Source: Thalassobacillus sp. CUG 92003
GTDB taxonomy: Bacteria > Bacillota > Bacilli > Bacillales > Halobacillaceae
Assembly: GCF_013618635.1 (NCBI RefSeq)
Contig: NZ_JABLSJ010000001.1
Coordinates: forward strand, 496,001 to 560,000
Length of the DNA stretch: 64,000 bases
Reading direction: 5' to 3'
A program made the translations under genes and the position numbers. The notes under the pieces were generated by a model, which saw nothing but the letters and a program-made list of their open reading frames with translations, did not search any database and was not told the origin of the DNA. Each line of letters opens with the position of its first letter. Within the stretch, counting starts at the first letter, position 1. This document shows, one piece after another, positions 1 to 9,205 of this stretch.

Positions 1-204
1 CAGGATTGTCAGCAGTTGGAGCACATGCTTAAGCAGCAAGAGCGTGTGATTGTCCAGTTGGTTGAGATCGTGGCGGCGACGAATCGACGTGTTAATGAAT
101 TGGATAAGTGCCAGACCGGCGTGGAGCACCACATGATTGTCCGTGAGCAGTGCTCGCGTTTTGTCTCCTCTGTACCTTCCTATACATCTCCGGTGAATGA
201 GTAG
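1..204 (+). CDS. C-terminal fragment of an unknown protein
   Basis: An open frame runs from the left edge to a TAG at 202–204, about 67 codons. The part encoded by the first 40 codons is rich in Gln, Glu, Leu and Val and looks like an amphipathic coiled coil. The tail is Cys/His containing and unremarkable. No upstream sequence is available, so the family cannot be named. The last codons lie inside a strong hairpin (194–227), which is unusual but occurs when a terminator overlaps a gene end. It may not be coding at all. Confidence 0.35.
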   Translation, partial: QDCQQLEHMLKQQERVIVQLVEIVAATNRRVNELDKCQTGVEHHMIVREQCSRFVSSVPSYTSPVNE

Positions 205-231
205 TCCAGCCTCGGACTGCTCGTTCATTTT
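194..231 (+). terminator. Intrinsic terminator before secA
   Basis: A 14-bp stem (194–207 with 214–227, including G·U pairs) with a 6-nt loop is followed by TTTT. It overlaps the stop codon of the upstream frame and would separate it from secA. Confidence 0.5.
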
Positions 232-256
232 GTCGAACAATCGGGAGGGCAGTTTG

Positions 257-286
257 TTGCTTGCCCGCTTCTCTTAGTGTTATGAT
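257..286 (+). promoter_or_regulatory. Candidate sigma-A promoter of secA
   Basis: TTGCTT (257–262) and TATGAT (281–286) are separated by 18 nt. They sit about 60 nt upstream of the secA start and just after the terminator. Confidence 0.45.
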
Positions 287-342
287 TATGTATGGATTAT
301 ACAAGGTAAAGTGTGTGCCAAATTGATAGAGGAGCGGTACAA

Positions 343-2856
343 ATGTTAGGAACATTAAAGAAAATTATCGGTGATGGAACCCAGCGTCAACTGAAGCGTC
401 TGCAGAAAGATGCGGATGATATTGAAGCGCTGGAAACTGATATTGAAAAGCTGTCGGACGATGGCTTACGTAAGAAAACGGAAGAATTCAAAGAACGTTA
501 TCAAAATAATGAAAGCTTAGAGGATTTGATGGTTGAAGCGTTTGCGGTTGTGCGTGAAGGGGCGAAGCGTGTGTTGAAGATGCGCCCGTTTAATGTGCAG
601 CTGTTAGGCGCCATTGCGTTGCATGAAGGTAATATTGCCGAGATGAAAACGGGTGAAGGTAAGACGCTGGCTTCGACGATGCCGGCTTATTTGAATGCGA
701 TCACGGGCAAAGGCGTCCATATCATCACGGTCAACGACTATTTGGCTGATCGTGACGCGCGCGATATGGGTGAGTTGTATGAATTTCTCGGCTTGACTGT
801 CGGGTTGAATTTGAATGGCATGTCAAAGGATGAAAAGCGTGAAGCGTATGCAGCGGATATCACGTATGGAACAAACAACGAGTTCGGGTTTGATTACTTG
901 CGAGATAACATGGTGCTGTATAAGGAACAGATGGTCCAGCGCCCGCTTCACTTTGCGATCATTGACGAAGTTGACTCGATCTTGATTGACGAAGCGCGGA
1001 CCCCGCTGATCATTTCCGGGACCGCTCAGAAGTCAGCCGATCTTTACAAGTCAGCGAATTCGTTCGTGCGTCATCTCGATTTGGATGAAGATTACACATA
1101 TGATGAGAAAACGAAGAATGTTCAATTAACGGAAGAAGGCATCAACCGGGCAGAAGAGTTCTTCAAAATTGAAAATTTATATGACCTGTCCAATGTGACG
1201 TTGATTCACCATATTAACCAGGCGTTAAAAGCACATGCGTCGATGCACCGGGATACCGACTACGTGGTGGATGAAGGCGAAGTTGTAATCGTCGACCAGT
1301 TTACTGGCCGTCTCATGAAAGGGCGGCGGTACAGTGATGGTTTGCACCAGGCGATTGAAGCGAAGGAAGGTTTGGAAATTCAGAACGAAAGCATGACCTT
1401 GGCTTCGATCACGTTCCAGAACTTGTTCCGGATGTACGAAAAGCTGGCCGGCATGACCGGTACTGCTAAAACCGAAGAAGAAGAGTTTCTCAATATCTAT
1501 AACATGCGGGTCATCGCGATTCCGACCAATGAACCGATCGTGCGTGATGATAAGGCTGATATGGTTTATAAGTCTACTGAAGGAAAGTTCCGTGCCGTTG
1601 TAGATGATATTAAGGAACGCTATAGTCGCGGACAGCCTGTACTGGTCGGTACAGTGGCTGTGGAAACGTCTGAACTCATCTCCAACTATTTGAAAAAAGC
1701 GGGTGTTCAGCACAACGTTTTGAACGCCAAAAACCACTACCGTGAAGCGGATATTATTGAGAATGCCGGTCAAAAAGGCGCTGTAACAATTGCGACCAAC
1801 ATGGCCGGACGCGGAACGGACATCAAACTTGGAGACGGTGTAACGGAACTGGGCGGTTTGTCGGTTATCGGTACCGAACGTCATGAGTCCCGGCGGATCG
1901 ATAATCAGTTGCGCGGACGTTCCGGACGTCAAGGTGACCCTGGTGTTTCGCAATTCTACCTGTCGATGGAAGATGAATTGATGCGCCGTTTCGGTTCGGA
2001 CAACATGCGCGCCATGATGGACAGATTCGGAATGGATGATTCCCAGCCGATCGAAAGTAAAATGGTTTCAAGAGCTGTAGAATCAGCGCAGAAGCGTGTG
2101 GAAGGTAACAACTTTGACGCACGTAAGACCATTCTTTCCTTTGATGATGTCTTGCGTCAGCAGCGTGAAGTTATTTACAAGCAGCGGTTTGAAGTGCTCG
2201 ATTCAGAAAACCTGCGCGAAATCATTGAACAGATGATGCGCCAGACGATCGAGCGGACGGTACAGGCGCATACGACTGAGGAAGTCGACGAAGAATGGGA
2301 ACTTGATACCATCGTAGATTATGTCCGAGCCAATCTTCTCGAAGAAAACGATGTGACAGTTGATGATCTGAAAGGGAAAGATCAAGAAGAGATCATTAAC
2401 CTCATTTTCGATAAAGTCAAACAACGTTACGATGAAAAAGAAGAAGAACTGACGGAAGAGCAGATGCGCGAGTTTGAGAAAGTTATCCTGCTTCGTACCG
2501 TCGACCAAAAATGGATGGACCATATCGACCAGATGGATCAACTGCGTCAAGGTATCCACTTGCGGGCATACGGTCAAAACGATCCGCTTCGTGAATATCA
2601 GTTCGAAGGCTTCTCGATGTTTGAGCAAATGGTCGCCAACATTGAAGAAGAAGTCTCCCGCTACGTCATGAAGGCACAAATTCGCAACAACCTGCAGCGT
2701 CAGGAAGTGGCGGAAGATGCCAAGGCAGTATCGGGTTCTGACCAAAGCGAAGAAAAGAAACAGAACAAACCGTATGTCAAAAAGGACCATATCGGACGCA
2801 ATGATCCTTGTCCATGTGGCAGCGGTAAAAAGTATAAACAATGTCACGGCAGATAA
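343..2856 (+). CDS. secA: Preprotein translocase ATPase SecA
   Basis: SecA is the ATPase motor that pushes unfolded preproteins through SecYEG at the inner face of the membrane. The 837-residue protein has the family's usual length. Visible features are the Walker A motif TGEGKT (residues 103–108), the DEVD box (208–211), the second helicase domain with the GRGTDIKLG and [11 protein letters not shown] motifs, and the C-terminal zinc-binding tail [16 protein letters not shown] that contacts SecB or the membrane. The start at 343 is chosen because GGAG at 331–334 is well spaced; a longer frame begins at 313 but lacks a ribosome-binding site. prfB follows after 77 nt, as in other bacilli. Confidence 0.97.
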   Translation: MLGTLKKIIGDGTQRQLKRLQKDADDIEALETDIEKLSDDGLRKKTEEFKERYQNNESLEDLMVEAFAVVREGAKRVLKMRPFNVQLLGAIALHEGNIAEMKTGEGKTLASTMPAYLNAITGKGVHIITVNDYLADRDARDMGELYEFLGLTVGLNLNGMSKDEKREAYAADITYGTNNEFGFDYLRDNMVLYKEQMVQRPLHFAIIDEVDSILIDEARTPLIISGTAQKSADLYKSANSFVRHLDLDEDYTYDEKTKNVQLTEEGINRAEEFFKIENLYDLSNVTLIHHINQALKAHASMHRDTDYVVDEGEVVIVDQFTGRLMKGRRYSDGLHQAIEAKEGLEIQNESMTLASITFQNLFRMYEKLAGMTGTAKTEEEEFLNIYNMRVIAIPTNEPIVRDDKADMVYKSTEGKFRAVVDDIKERYSRGQPVLVGTVAVETSELISNYLKKAGVQHNVLNAKNHYREADIIENAGQKGAVTIATNMAGRGTDIKLGDGVTELGGLSVIGTERHESRRIDNQLRGRSGRQGDPGVSQFYLSMEDELMRRFGSDNMRAMMDRFGMDDSQPIESKMVSRAVESAQKRVEGNNFDARKTILSFDDVLRQQREVIYKQRFEVLDSENLREIIEQMMRQTIERTVQAHTTEEVDEEWELDTIVDYVRANLLEENDVTVDDLKGKDQEEIINLIFDKVKQRYDEKEEELTEEQMREFEKVILLRTVDQKWMDHIDQMDQLRQGIHLRAYGQNDPLREYQFEGFSMFEQMVANIEEEVSRYVMKAQIRNNLQRQEVAEDAKAVSGSDQSEEKKQNKPYVKKDHIGRNDPCPCGSGKKYKQCHGR

Positions 2857-2933
2857 TGACACAGGCGGGCACTCTCTCCAACGCGGGAGAGTGTCTTCCC
2901 GTGTGCAGTTAACACTATGTAGAGGTGAATGGT

Positions 2934-4035
2934 ATGGAAATGACGGAAATTCGGCACCAGTTAGATAATATGGCTAATCGTTTAGCGGACTTCAGGGGGT
3001 CTCTTTGACATCGATCAAAAGAAGACCCGCATAGCTGAGCTCGAGGAACAGATGACCGAGCCGGGATTTTGGGATGATCAAGAGACGTCTCAAAAAGTCA
3101 TCGGTGAGGTCAATGGACTGAAGGAGCTTGTCCATACATTAGAAGACCATGAAGAAACCCATGAAAACCTCGAGGTCTCTTATGAATTAGTCAAAGAAGA
3201 AGCAGATGAGGATTGGCAGCTAGAGTTAGAACGCGACGTGAAAAAGCTCGATCAAGACTTGAACCAATTTGAGCTGAACATGATGTTGAGTGAACCTTAT
3301 GATAAAAATAGCGCGATCCTTGAGCTGCACCCCGGGGCAGGCGGAACCGAGTCCCAGGACTGGGCGAGCATGCTGCTTCGCATGTACACACGTTGGGCGG
3401 AAGGTAAAGGCTTCAAAGTAGAAACGATGGACTACCTGCCAGGCGATGAAGCTGGCTTGAAAAGCGTCACGTTGCTGATCAAAGGCCACAACGCTTACGG
3501 TTATTTGAAAGCGGAAAAAGGCGTGCACCGACTCGTGCGTATTTCGCCATTTGATTCATCGGGCAGACGCCATACCTCGTTCGCGTCGTGCGAGATCATG
3601 CCAGAGTTCGATGACACAATAGAAATTGAAATCAACAGCGAAGATTTGAAGATCGACACCTATCGGTCCAGCGGAGCAGGCGGCCAGCACGTGAACACCA
3701 CCGATTCCGCTGTTCGGATTACGCATCAGCCCACGAAAATCGTCGTCACGTGTCAGTCCGAACGCTCGCAAATCAAAAACCGGGAACAAGCGATGAAAAT
3801 GCTGAAATCGAAGCTGTACCAAAAAGAAATCGAAAAGCAGCAGGAAGAACTCGATGAGATCCGCGGTGAACAAAAAGAAATCGGCTGGGGCAGCCAGATC
3901 CGCTCCTACGTCTTCCACCCGTACAATATGGTAAAAGACCATCGTACGAACGTTGAGTCCGGTAATACACAAGGTGTGATGGATGGCGAACTCGATAAAT
4001 TCATCAACGCCTTCCTGCGGATGCAAATGAATTAA
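2934..4035 (+). CDS. prfB: Peptide chain release factor 2 with programmed +1 frameshift
   Basis: RF2 recognises UGA and UAA stop codons and triggers peptide release. Frame 1 runs ATG (2934) to an in-frame TGA at 3006–3008. The frame then shifts by +1 at CTT TGA C, so translation resumes with GAC at 3007 and ends at TAA 4033–4035, giving 366 residues, the normal length. An internal Shine-Dalgarno-like AGGGGG lies 3 nt upstream of the CTT slip codon, the classic autoregulatory arrangement: low RF2 gives slow termination at UGA and more shifting. The stop-codon-reading tripeptide SPF is at about residues 204–206 and the catalytic GGQ at about 249–251. Ribosome-binding site AGAGGTG precedes the ATG. 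Confidence 0.97.
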
Positions 4036-4045
4036 GCATTTAGAT

Positions 4046-4765
4046 AGATCGAACGCCGCTCTTATAAGTGAGCTGCGTTCGATTTTTGTTTGGTGATTGG
4101 TTCTTATCGAGAAAGTGAGATCTCTGAGCGAGATTCTGTGGTTCCATACGAGTTGGCTCGATTTGTAAGCAACTTTTTAGAAATGCAAGCAACTTTGCCT
4201 CACTTCTAGACAACTACCAAGATTTCGATAGAGAATTCAGCTAGATCGAGCGCCGCGCTCGATTTTTTGTATGGCGTTCGCTTCTTATCGAGAAAGTGCC
4301 ATTTCTGAGCGAGATCTTGTCATTCCTTACGAGTCGCCTCGATTTGCAAGCAACTTTCTGGAAATATAAGCAACTTTGCTTCATTTCTAGTCAACTGCCA
4401 CAATTTTCGAAAGAGTAGTCAGCTAGATCGAGCGGCGCGCTCGAATTTATTTATGCGTTCGATTCTTATCGAGAAAGTGTCATTTCTGCGCGAGCTCCTG
4501 TCATTCCAAACGAGTCGTCCCGATTTGTAAGCAACTTTCGAGAAATGCAAGCAACTTTTCCTCATTTTTAGTCAACTGCCACAATTTTCGAAAGAGTAGT
4601 CAGCTAGATCGAGCGCAGCTCCCACCAGAGAGCCGCGCTCGATTTATGTCTTGTCGTCCGCTTCTTGAAAGTCCCATTTCTGAGCGAGTTCCCGTCATTC
4701 CAAACGAGTCGCCCCGATTTGCATGCAACTTCCTCTCATTACCAGTCAACTGCCCGTCACTTCGT
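4046..4765. repeat. Four tandem ~190-bp terminator-containing repeats
   Basis: This 720-bp stretch downstream of prfB holds four imperfect direct copies, starting near 4046, 4243, 4425 and 4606 (periods 197, 182 and 181). Each unit begins with AGATCGARCG followed by a complementary CGCTCGAT or GCGTTCGAT arm and a T-rich end. The first hairpin (4048–4086) works as the prfB terminator. Units then carry TTCTTATCGAGAAAGTG, GAGTCG, two or fewer copies of GCAAGCAACTTT about 20 nt apart, and AGTCAACTGCC. No coding frame is conserved across copies. The last copy is decayed. Function unknown. Confidence 0.85.
4048..4086 (+). terminator. prfB terminator (head of repeat unit 1)
   Basis: ATCGAACGC pairs with GCGTTCGAT around an internal GCTC/GAGC helix and is followed by TTTTTG. 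It sits 12 nt after the prfB stop. Confidence 0.7.
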
Positions 4766-4884
4766 TAAACAGATAAACAGGATTCGCGGACTTAGGCAGC
4801 GAATTATGTCATGATGTGTGTTTTAACCGTTTGGCGGGAACTTATTAGGTATTAATCCACTTATGAATGAGGGGGAGATCATAG

Positions 4885-5175
4885 ATGAAAGAGCGTCAGC
4901 AGGATCGCCGCTTTCGTATTGCTCATCGCGAAGCGTTGATTGGCGTTGGGTTAGCTGTGTTCAATTTTATTTGGTGGTACGGCTTTGCTTATGGGCTCGG
5001 TTCCAAGCCACCGGAAGAATACAGTTACGTGTTCGGCTTGCCGGCGTGGTTTTTTTACAGCTGTGTGCTCGGCTTTGTCGTCATGTGTATCTTAGTGATT
5101 GTGGTGGTGAAGTTCTGGTTCGTGGAGGTTCCGCTTGATGATGAACCAGAGGATGAAGGGTGGGATGAGCAATGA
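4885..5175 (+). CDS. YhdT/DUF997 family small membrane protein
   Basis: A 96-residue protein with a basic N-terminus, two hydrophobic segments (about residues 19–38 and 50–75) and a very acidic C-terminal tail. It matches the DUF997 (YhdT-like) family, which is almost always encoded just before a sodium/pantothenate symporter and is presumed to be its small partner; the family function is not established. The start at 4885 follows GGGGGAG. The next gene overlaps it by 4 nt (ATGA), so the two are translationally coupled. Confidence 0.85.
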   Translation: MKERQQDRRFRIAHREALIGVGLAVFNFIWWYGFAYGLGSKPPEEYSYVFGLPAWFFYSCVLGFVVMCILVIVVVKFWFVEVPLDDEPEDEGWDEQ

Positions 5176-6614
5176 ATGGGGCTGTAATTATTCCGTTATG
5201 TTTGTTTCTAGTGCTCATCTTCTTTATCGGTTTTTCTGCTAGCAAGGTGGTTCGCTCGTCGGATTCGTTCTTAACGGAATATTTTTTAGGCGGACGCGAG
5301 CTTGGGGGTCTGTTGCTGGCGATGACGATGGTCGCTACATATGGAAGTGCCTCAAGCTTTATCGGCGGCCCGGGCGTGGCTTACACGGAAGGGTTTGGCT
5401 GGGTGCTTTTGGCGATGTCCCAGGTTGTGACGGGTTATTTTGTGCTTATGATCCTTGGTAAGAAATTTGCGATTATGGCGCGCCGTTATAATGCGGTCAC
5501 GTTGATCGACTTTTTAAAAGAACGGTATCAAAGCAAATGGGTCGTGCTCGTCGCTGCCTTCAGCATTATCGTTTTCCTGTTTTCAGCGATGGCGGCTCAG
5601 TGGATTGGCGGCGCCCGTTTGATTGAGTCGGTTACGGGGATTTCCTATTTAGGGGCGTTGTTCATCTTTGCTGTGTCGGTATTAGTTTACGTCATTATCG
5701 GTGGTTTCCGTGCGGTGGCCTTAACGGATACGTTGCAAGGGATTGTGATGCTGATCGGCACGTTGATCCTGTTGATTGCGACGATTGTCGCTGGCGGGGG
5801 AATTTCCAATATTATCGCTGATTTGCAAGCGGAAAATCCTAATCTGATAACGCCCTATGGTGCTGATGGAGGGTTATCGTCTGCTTACGTGTCATCATTT
5901 TGGATCCTTGTCGGAGTCGGGGTCGTCGGGCTGCCGCAAGTGACCGTCCGGGCTATGTCGTATAAAAATTCGCGTTCCATGCACCGTGCGTTGATTGTCG
6001 GGACGATCGTCGTCGGGTTCATCATGCTGAATATGCATTTGATCGGTGTATTCGCCCGTCCGATTCTCCCCGGTATCGAAGTTGGGGACAAAGTGATGCC
6101 GTTGATTGCGCTGGAAGTGTTACCGGCCTGGGTAGCGGGCATTGTGCTCGCGGCTCCGATGGCTGCGATTATGTCGACGGTGGATTCGCTGCTGCTGTTA
6201 GTCAGTTCCGCCGTGGTGAAAGATGTGTATTTGAATTACATCGAGCCCAGGGCGTCGGATAACCGCGTGAAAAAGTTGAGTATTTCTGTTACAGCCGCGC
6301 TCGGCATTTTCGTGTTCTTGATGGCGATCAACCCGCCTGATTTACTCGTCTGGCTCAATTTATTCGCGTTTGGCGGACTGGAAGCTGCGTTTATATGGCC
6401 GGTCATTTTTGGGTTGTATTGGCAAAAGGGCAACAAGCATGGGGCACTAGCTTCCATGTTGGTCGGCATCGTGTCATACACGCTGCTTCACAATTTCTAT
6501 CCGTCAGCATTTGGAATGCATACGGTCGTGCTCCCAGTTCTATTGTCATTAGCCGCCTTTGTGGCAGGCAGTTTGTTGACGCATTCCCGGGAACAAAGGC
6601 AAACGATTTTATAA
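5172..6614 (+). CDS. panF: Sodium/pantothenate symporter
   Basis: A 480-residue sodium:solute symporter (SSS family) with about 12–13 hydrophobic segments. The run FFLGGRELGGLLLAMTM-like near the N-terminus and the YGSASSFIGGPGVAYTEGFGW region are typical of PanF, which imports pantothenate, the vitamin precursor of coenzyme A, with Na+. Coupling to the DUF997 gene supports PanF over proline or other SSS transporters. It overlaps that gene by ATGA. A sodium-driven carrier fits a salt-adapted lifestyle, but this is inference. Confidence 0.88.
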   Translation: MNGAVIIPLCLFLVLIFFIGFSASKVVRSSDSFLTEYFLGGRELGGLLLAMTMVATYGSASSFIGGPGVAYTEGFGWVLLAMSQVVTGYFVLMILGKKFAIMARRYNAVTLIDFLKERYQSKWVVLVAAFSIIVFLFSAMAAQWIGGARLIESVTGISYLGALFIFAVSVLVYVIIGGFRAVALTDTLQGIVMLIGTLILLIATIVAGGGISNIIADLQAENPNLITPYGADGGLSSAYVSSFWILVGVGVVGLPQVTVRAMSYKNSRSMHRALIVGTIVVGFIMLNMHLIGVFARPILPGIEVGDKVMPLIALEVLPAWVAGIVLAAPMAAIMSTVDSLLLLVSSAVVKDVYLNYIEPRASDNRVKKLSISVTAALGIFVFLMAINPPDLLVWLNLFAFGGLEAAFIWPVIFGLYWQKGNKHGALASMLVGIVSYTLLHNFYPSAFGMHTVVLPVLLSLAAFVAGSLLTHSREQRQTIL

Positions 6615-6667
6615 GCGATTGACGTAAACGCATCGCTTTAACGGTTTAATGCGTTATTTGAGTTACA

Positions 6668-6696
6668 TTTACAGAGCATGGCCAAAGTGTTATACT
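6668..6696 (+). promoter_or_regulatory. Sigma-A promoter of yvjA
   Basis: TTTACA (6668–6673) and TATACT (6691–6696) with a 17-nt spacer. Transcription would start near 6703, just before the 6711–6748 hairpin. Confidence 0.7.
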
Positions 6697-6710
6697 CCAT
6701 AACGGTCGAG

Positions 6711-6748
6711 ATGCCAGTTTCCTTGGTGAATCATGAGGAAACTGGCAT
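6711..6748 (+). promoter_or_regulatory. Perfect 12-bp hairpin in the yvjA 5' leader
   Basis: ATGCCAGTTTCC pairs perfectly with GGAAACTGGCAT across a 14-nt loop. It lies between the promoter and the start codon and has no T-run after it, so it is not a simple terminator. It could be an operator or an mRNA-stabilising structure. Confidence 0.6.
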
Positions 6749-6775
6749 TAGCTTGTTAATTGGAGTGGACATGAC

Positions 6776-7648
6776 ATGATGATGGCAAAAAAATACCGCA
6801 GGGAGCCGATGCCTGCGCTAACACGACATATTATTGAATACAGTTTAGTGATTCTGGGTTCATTTTTTGTTGCCCTTGCGTTTAATGTGTTTCTATTACC
6901 TAACAATATTGCTTCAGGCGGTGTAGCCGGCATCAGTACGATAACAAAAGGGGTCTTCGACTGGGAACCAGGAATCGTCCAGCTGCTATTGAATGTTCCC
7001 CTCTTCATTGCTGGGCTGATCATCCTCGGTATGAACTTTGGACTTAAGTCGCTCGTGGGAACCATTATTTTACCGATTTTTGTATTGCTGACCAGCCATT
7101 TGGATCCGGCTACCTCAGAACCCCTGCTTGGGGCTATTTTCGGCGGCATGGGCGTCGGATTAGGCTTGGGGATCGTCTTTCGCGGACGTGCTTCGACAGG
7201 CGGCATTGATTTGGCTGCTCAAATCGTGCACAAGTACCTGCATCTGCCTTTGGGCTTGTGCGTGGCGATGCTGGATGGATTTATCGTGACGACTTCAGCG
7301 CTCGTCTTCTCGATTGAAGAAGGCCTTTATGCTTTGATCGGGTTATTCGTGACGAGTCGTACGATCGACTTTGTCCAGGTCGGCCTGAACACATCGAAAA
7401 CGGTGATGGTCATAACCGATTACGTTGAGGATGTCCAGCAAGCGATATTGAATGAAATAGATCGAGGTGTCACCGTACTTAACGGTTCAGGCGGCTACAC
7501 CGAACAAGAACGACGCGTCATCATGTGTGTCGTTCAGCAAAACGAATTCACCAAATTGACACAAACCGTGAAAACGATTGATTCAGGGGCGTTTGTGGTC
7601 GCTATGAACGCTACGGAAGTCCTCGGAGAGGGTTTCAAAACGTCCTGA
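6776..7648 (+). CDS. yvjA: YitT family membrane protein (DUF161/DUF2179)
   Basis: A 290-residue protein with about five to six transmembrane segments in the first ~210 residues (YitT/DUF161 domain, with GxxxG-rich helices) and a soluble C-terminal DUF2179 domain (about 215–285). The biochemical function of the family is unknown; a transport role is often assumed. B. subtilis YvjA sits in the same place between prfB and cccB, supporting the symbol. The start at 6776 follows GGAG at 6762–6765; an alternative ATG is at 6779. Confidence 0.85.
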   Translation: MMMAKKYRREPMPALTRHIIEYSLVILGSFFVALAFNVFLLPNNIASGGVAGISTITKGVFDWEPGIVQLLLNVPLFIAGLIILGMNFGLKSLVGTIILPIFVLLTSHLDPATSEPLLGAIFGGMGVGLGLGIVFRGRASTGGIDLAAQIVHKYLHLPLGLCVAMLDGFIVTTSALVFSIEEGLYALIGLFVTSRTIDFVQVGLNTSKTVMVITDYVEDVQQAILNEIDRGVTVLNGSGGYTEQERRVIMCVVQQNEFTKLTQTVKTIDSGAFVVAMNATEVLGEGFKTS

Positions 7649-7707
7649 GTCGGTTATAATAATCATACGTTGAAACACTATATTTTTCCTCTAAGGAGGC
7701 GGGGCAA

Positions 7708-8082
7708 TTGAAGAAAAAATTACTCGCAATGCTGTTTGGCACGACGCTGGTACTTGGCGCGTGCGGTGGTGGCGGCGATGAAAATGGCAGTGAAGAACCT
7801 GCTGACGAAGGTGGAGGCTCAGAAACGGAAGAACCTGCTGATGAAGGCGATGGCGAAGTGGACACTGCTGCAGCGGAGGAAGCCTTCCAACAAAACTGTG
7901 CCAGCTGCCACGGTTCTGATCTATCAGGTCAAGCCGGCCCTTCTTTACAAGAAGTCGGCTCTGAGTATTCGCAAGAGGATATCCTCGGTATCATCCAAAA
8001 TGGCAAAGGGTCTATGCCATCAGGACAGGCTTCAGGTGAAGATGCTGAGTTGATTGCAAGCTGGTTAGCAACGAAGAAATAA
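7708..8082 (+). CDS. cccB: Membrane-anchored cytochrome c-551
   Basis: A small lipoprotein cytochrome c that carries electrons on the outer face of the membrane, probably to cytochrome oxidase. The 124-residue protein has a signal peptide ending in the lipobox LGAC, an acidic Gly/Glu/Asp-rich linker with repeated EEPADEG, and one haem-binding site, CASCH, followed by a distal Met in GSMPSGQ that should be the axial ligand. It starts with TTG at 7708 behind a strong AAGGAGG (7693–7699). Position next to ftsEX matches B. subtilis cccB. Confidence 0.93.
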   Translation: MKKKLLAMLFGTTLVLGACGGGGDENGSEEPADEGGGSETEEPADEGDGEVDTAAAEEAFQQNCASCHGSDLSGQAGPSLQEVGSEYSQEDILGIIQNGKGSMPSGQASGEDAELIASWLATKK

Positions 8083-8111
8083 TGTGGATGACTGATGCCA
8101 TGTATAAACAG

Positions 8112-8150
8112 TAAACAAAAACGTTTGGATACTAATATCCAGACGTTTTT
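8112..8150 (+). terminator. cccB terminator
   Basis: AAAACGTYTGGATA-type stem with loop CTAA and complementary arm followed by TTTTTATTTT. The rest of 8151–8518 holds only the ftsE promoter and a weak AGGTCC/GGACCT inverted repeat. Confidence 0.8.
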
Positions 8151-8425
8151 ATTTTGGCTGCATTAAACCTTGTTCGTTACGCCACTATCGAAATATATAG
8201 GTCCGAGACACTCCGACTGCTTATACCATAAAGGACCTAGAATAGGGCGAATATATGAAAAAACGTGCTAAAGATAGTGTTTTTACGGGCAGTTCATCAC
8301 GTTTTTCCATGCGAAAATAGCGAATCATGAAAAGGACTTTTGTCTTATATTGCAGAAGTATTAAATATATCGTGTCTTTGCAATGAAAATGTAATAATTT
8401 TTTGTCTAAAAAAAAGGAATTTAGA

Positions 8426-8434
8426 TGTTATAAT
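8426..8434 (+). promoter_or_regulatory. Extended -10 promoter of ftsEX
   Basis: TGT followed by TATAAT (8429–8434) is an extended -10 element. No good -35 is seen at 17 nt. The leader to ftsE is about 80 nt. Confidence 0.5.
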
Positions 8435-8518
8435 GAATGAGTGTTAACGAGAATTATAGATCATTTGTACTAGAACCTGTACTAGGGATACAACTACATT
8501 AATTAAGGTGATAACACT

Positions 8519-9205
8519 ATGATTGAAATGAAAGAAGTTTATAAAACGTATCCCAATGGGGTTACGGCTTTAAATGGTATAGATATACATATTGATCAGG
8601 GTGAGTTTGTGTATATTGTCGGCCCCAGTGGTGCAGGCAAATCGACATTTATCAAGCTCATGTTTCGTGAAGAACGCCCTTCAAAAGGGTCCATCATAGT
8701 AAATGATCGCGATCTGGCAGTTTTAAAAAAACGAAAAGTGCCTCATTTAAGACGGGAAATCGGCGTTGTCTATCAAGATTTTCGATTGCTGCCGAAACTG
8801 ACAGTCTATGAAAATGTGGCGTTTGCCTTGGAAGTCATCGAAGAAACCCCTAAGAATATTAAACGGCGGGTTATGGATGTGCTGGACCAGGTTCGGTTGA
8901 AAAATAAAGCGCGTTTCCTCCCTGATGAATTATCAGGTGGAGAGCAGCAGCGGGTGGCCATCGCACGGGCAATTGTGAACATGCCTCAAGTGGTGATTGC
9001 TGATGAACCAACAGGCAACCTTGACCCGGAAACGTCCTGGGAAATCATGCACATCCTTGAAGAGATTAACCAGCGTGGAACAACCATTCTAATGGCTACG
9101 CACAACCGGGAAATTGTCAATACGATTCGTAAACGTGTCATTGCAATCGAAGATGGCTCCGTTGTAAGGGATGAACATCGAGGTGATTACGGCTATGAAA
9201 TTTAG
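8519..9205 (+). CDS. ftsE: Cell division ABC transporter ATP-binding protein FtsE
   Basis: FtsE is the cytoplasmic ATPase of the FtsEX complex, which uses ATP to switch peptidoglycan hydrolases on across the membrane. The 228-residue protein shows Walker A GPSGAGKST (residues 35–43), the Q-loop YQDFRLLP, the signature LSGGEQQR, Walker B VVIADEPTGNLDP and the switch His in MATHNREIV. The start follows AAGGTGATAAC. It overlaps ftsX by 11 nt. Confidence 0.96.
   Translation: MIEMKEVYKTYPNGVTALNGIDIHIDQGEFVYIVGPSGAGKSTFIKLMFREERPSKGSIIVNDRDLAVLKKRKVPHLRREIGVVYQDFRLLPKLTVYENVAFALEVIEETPKNIKRRVMDVLDQVRLKNKARFLPDELSGGEQQRVAIARAIVNMPQVVIADEPTGNLDPETSWEIMHILEEINQRGTTILMATHNREIVNTIRKRVIAIEDGSVVRDEHRGDYGYEI

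Noticed and set aside
1225-1953. 242-codon minus-strand frame inside secA
   Set aside because: Shadow of a strongly conserved gene; no ribosome-binding site or domain.
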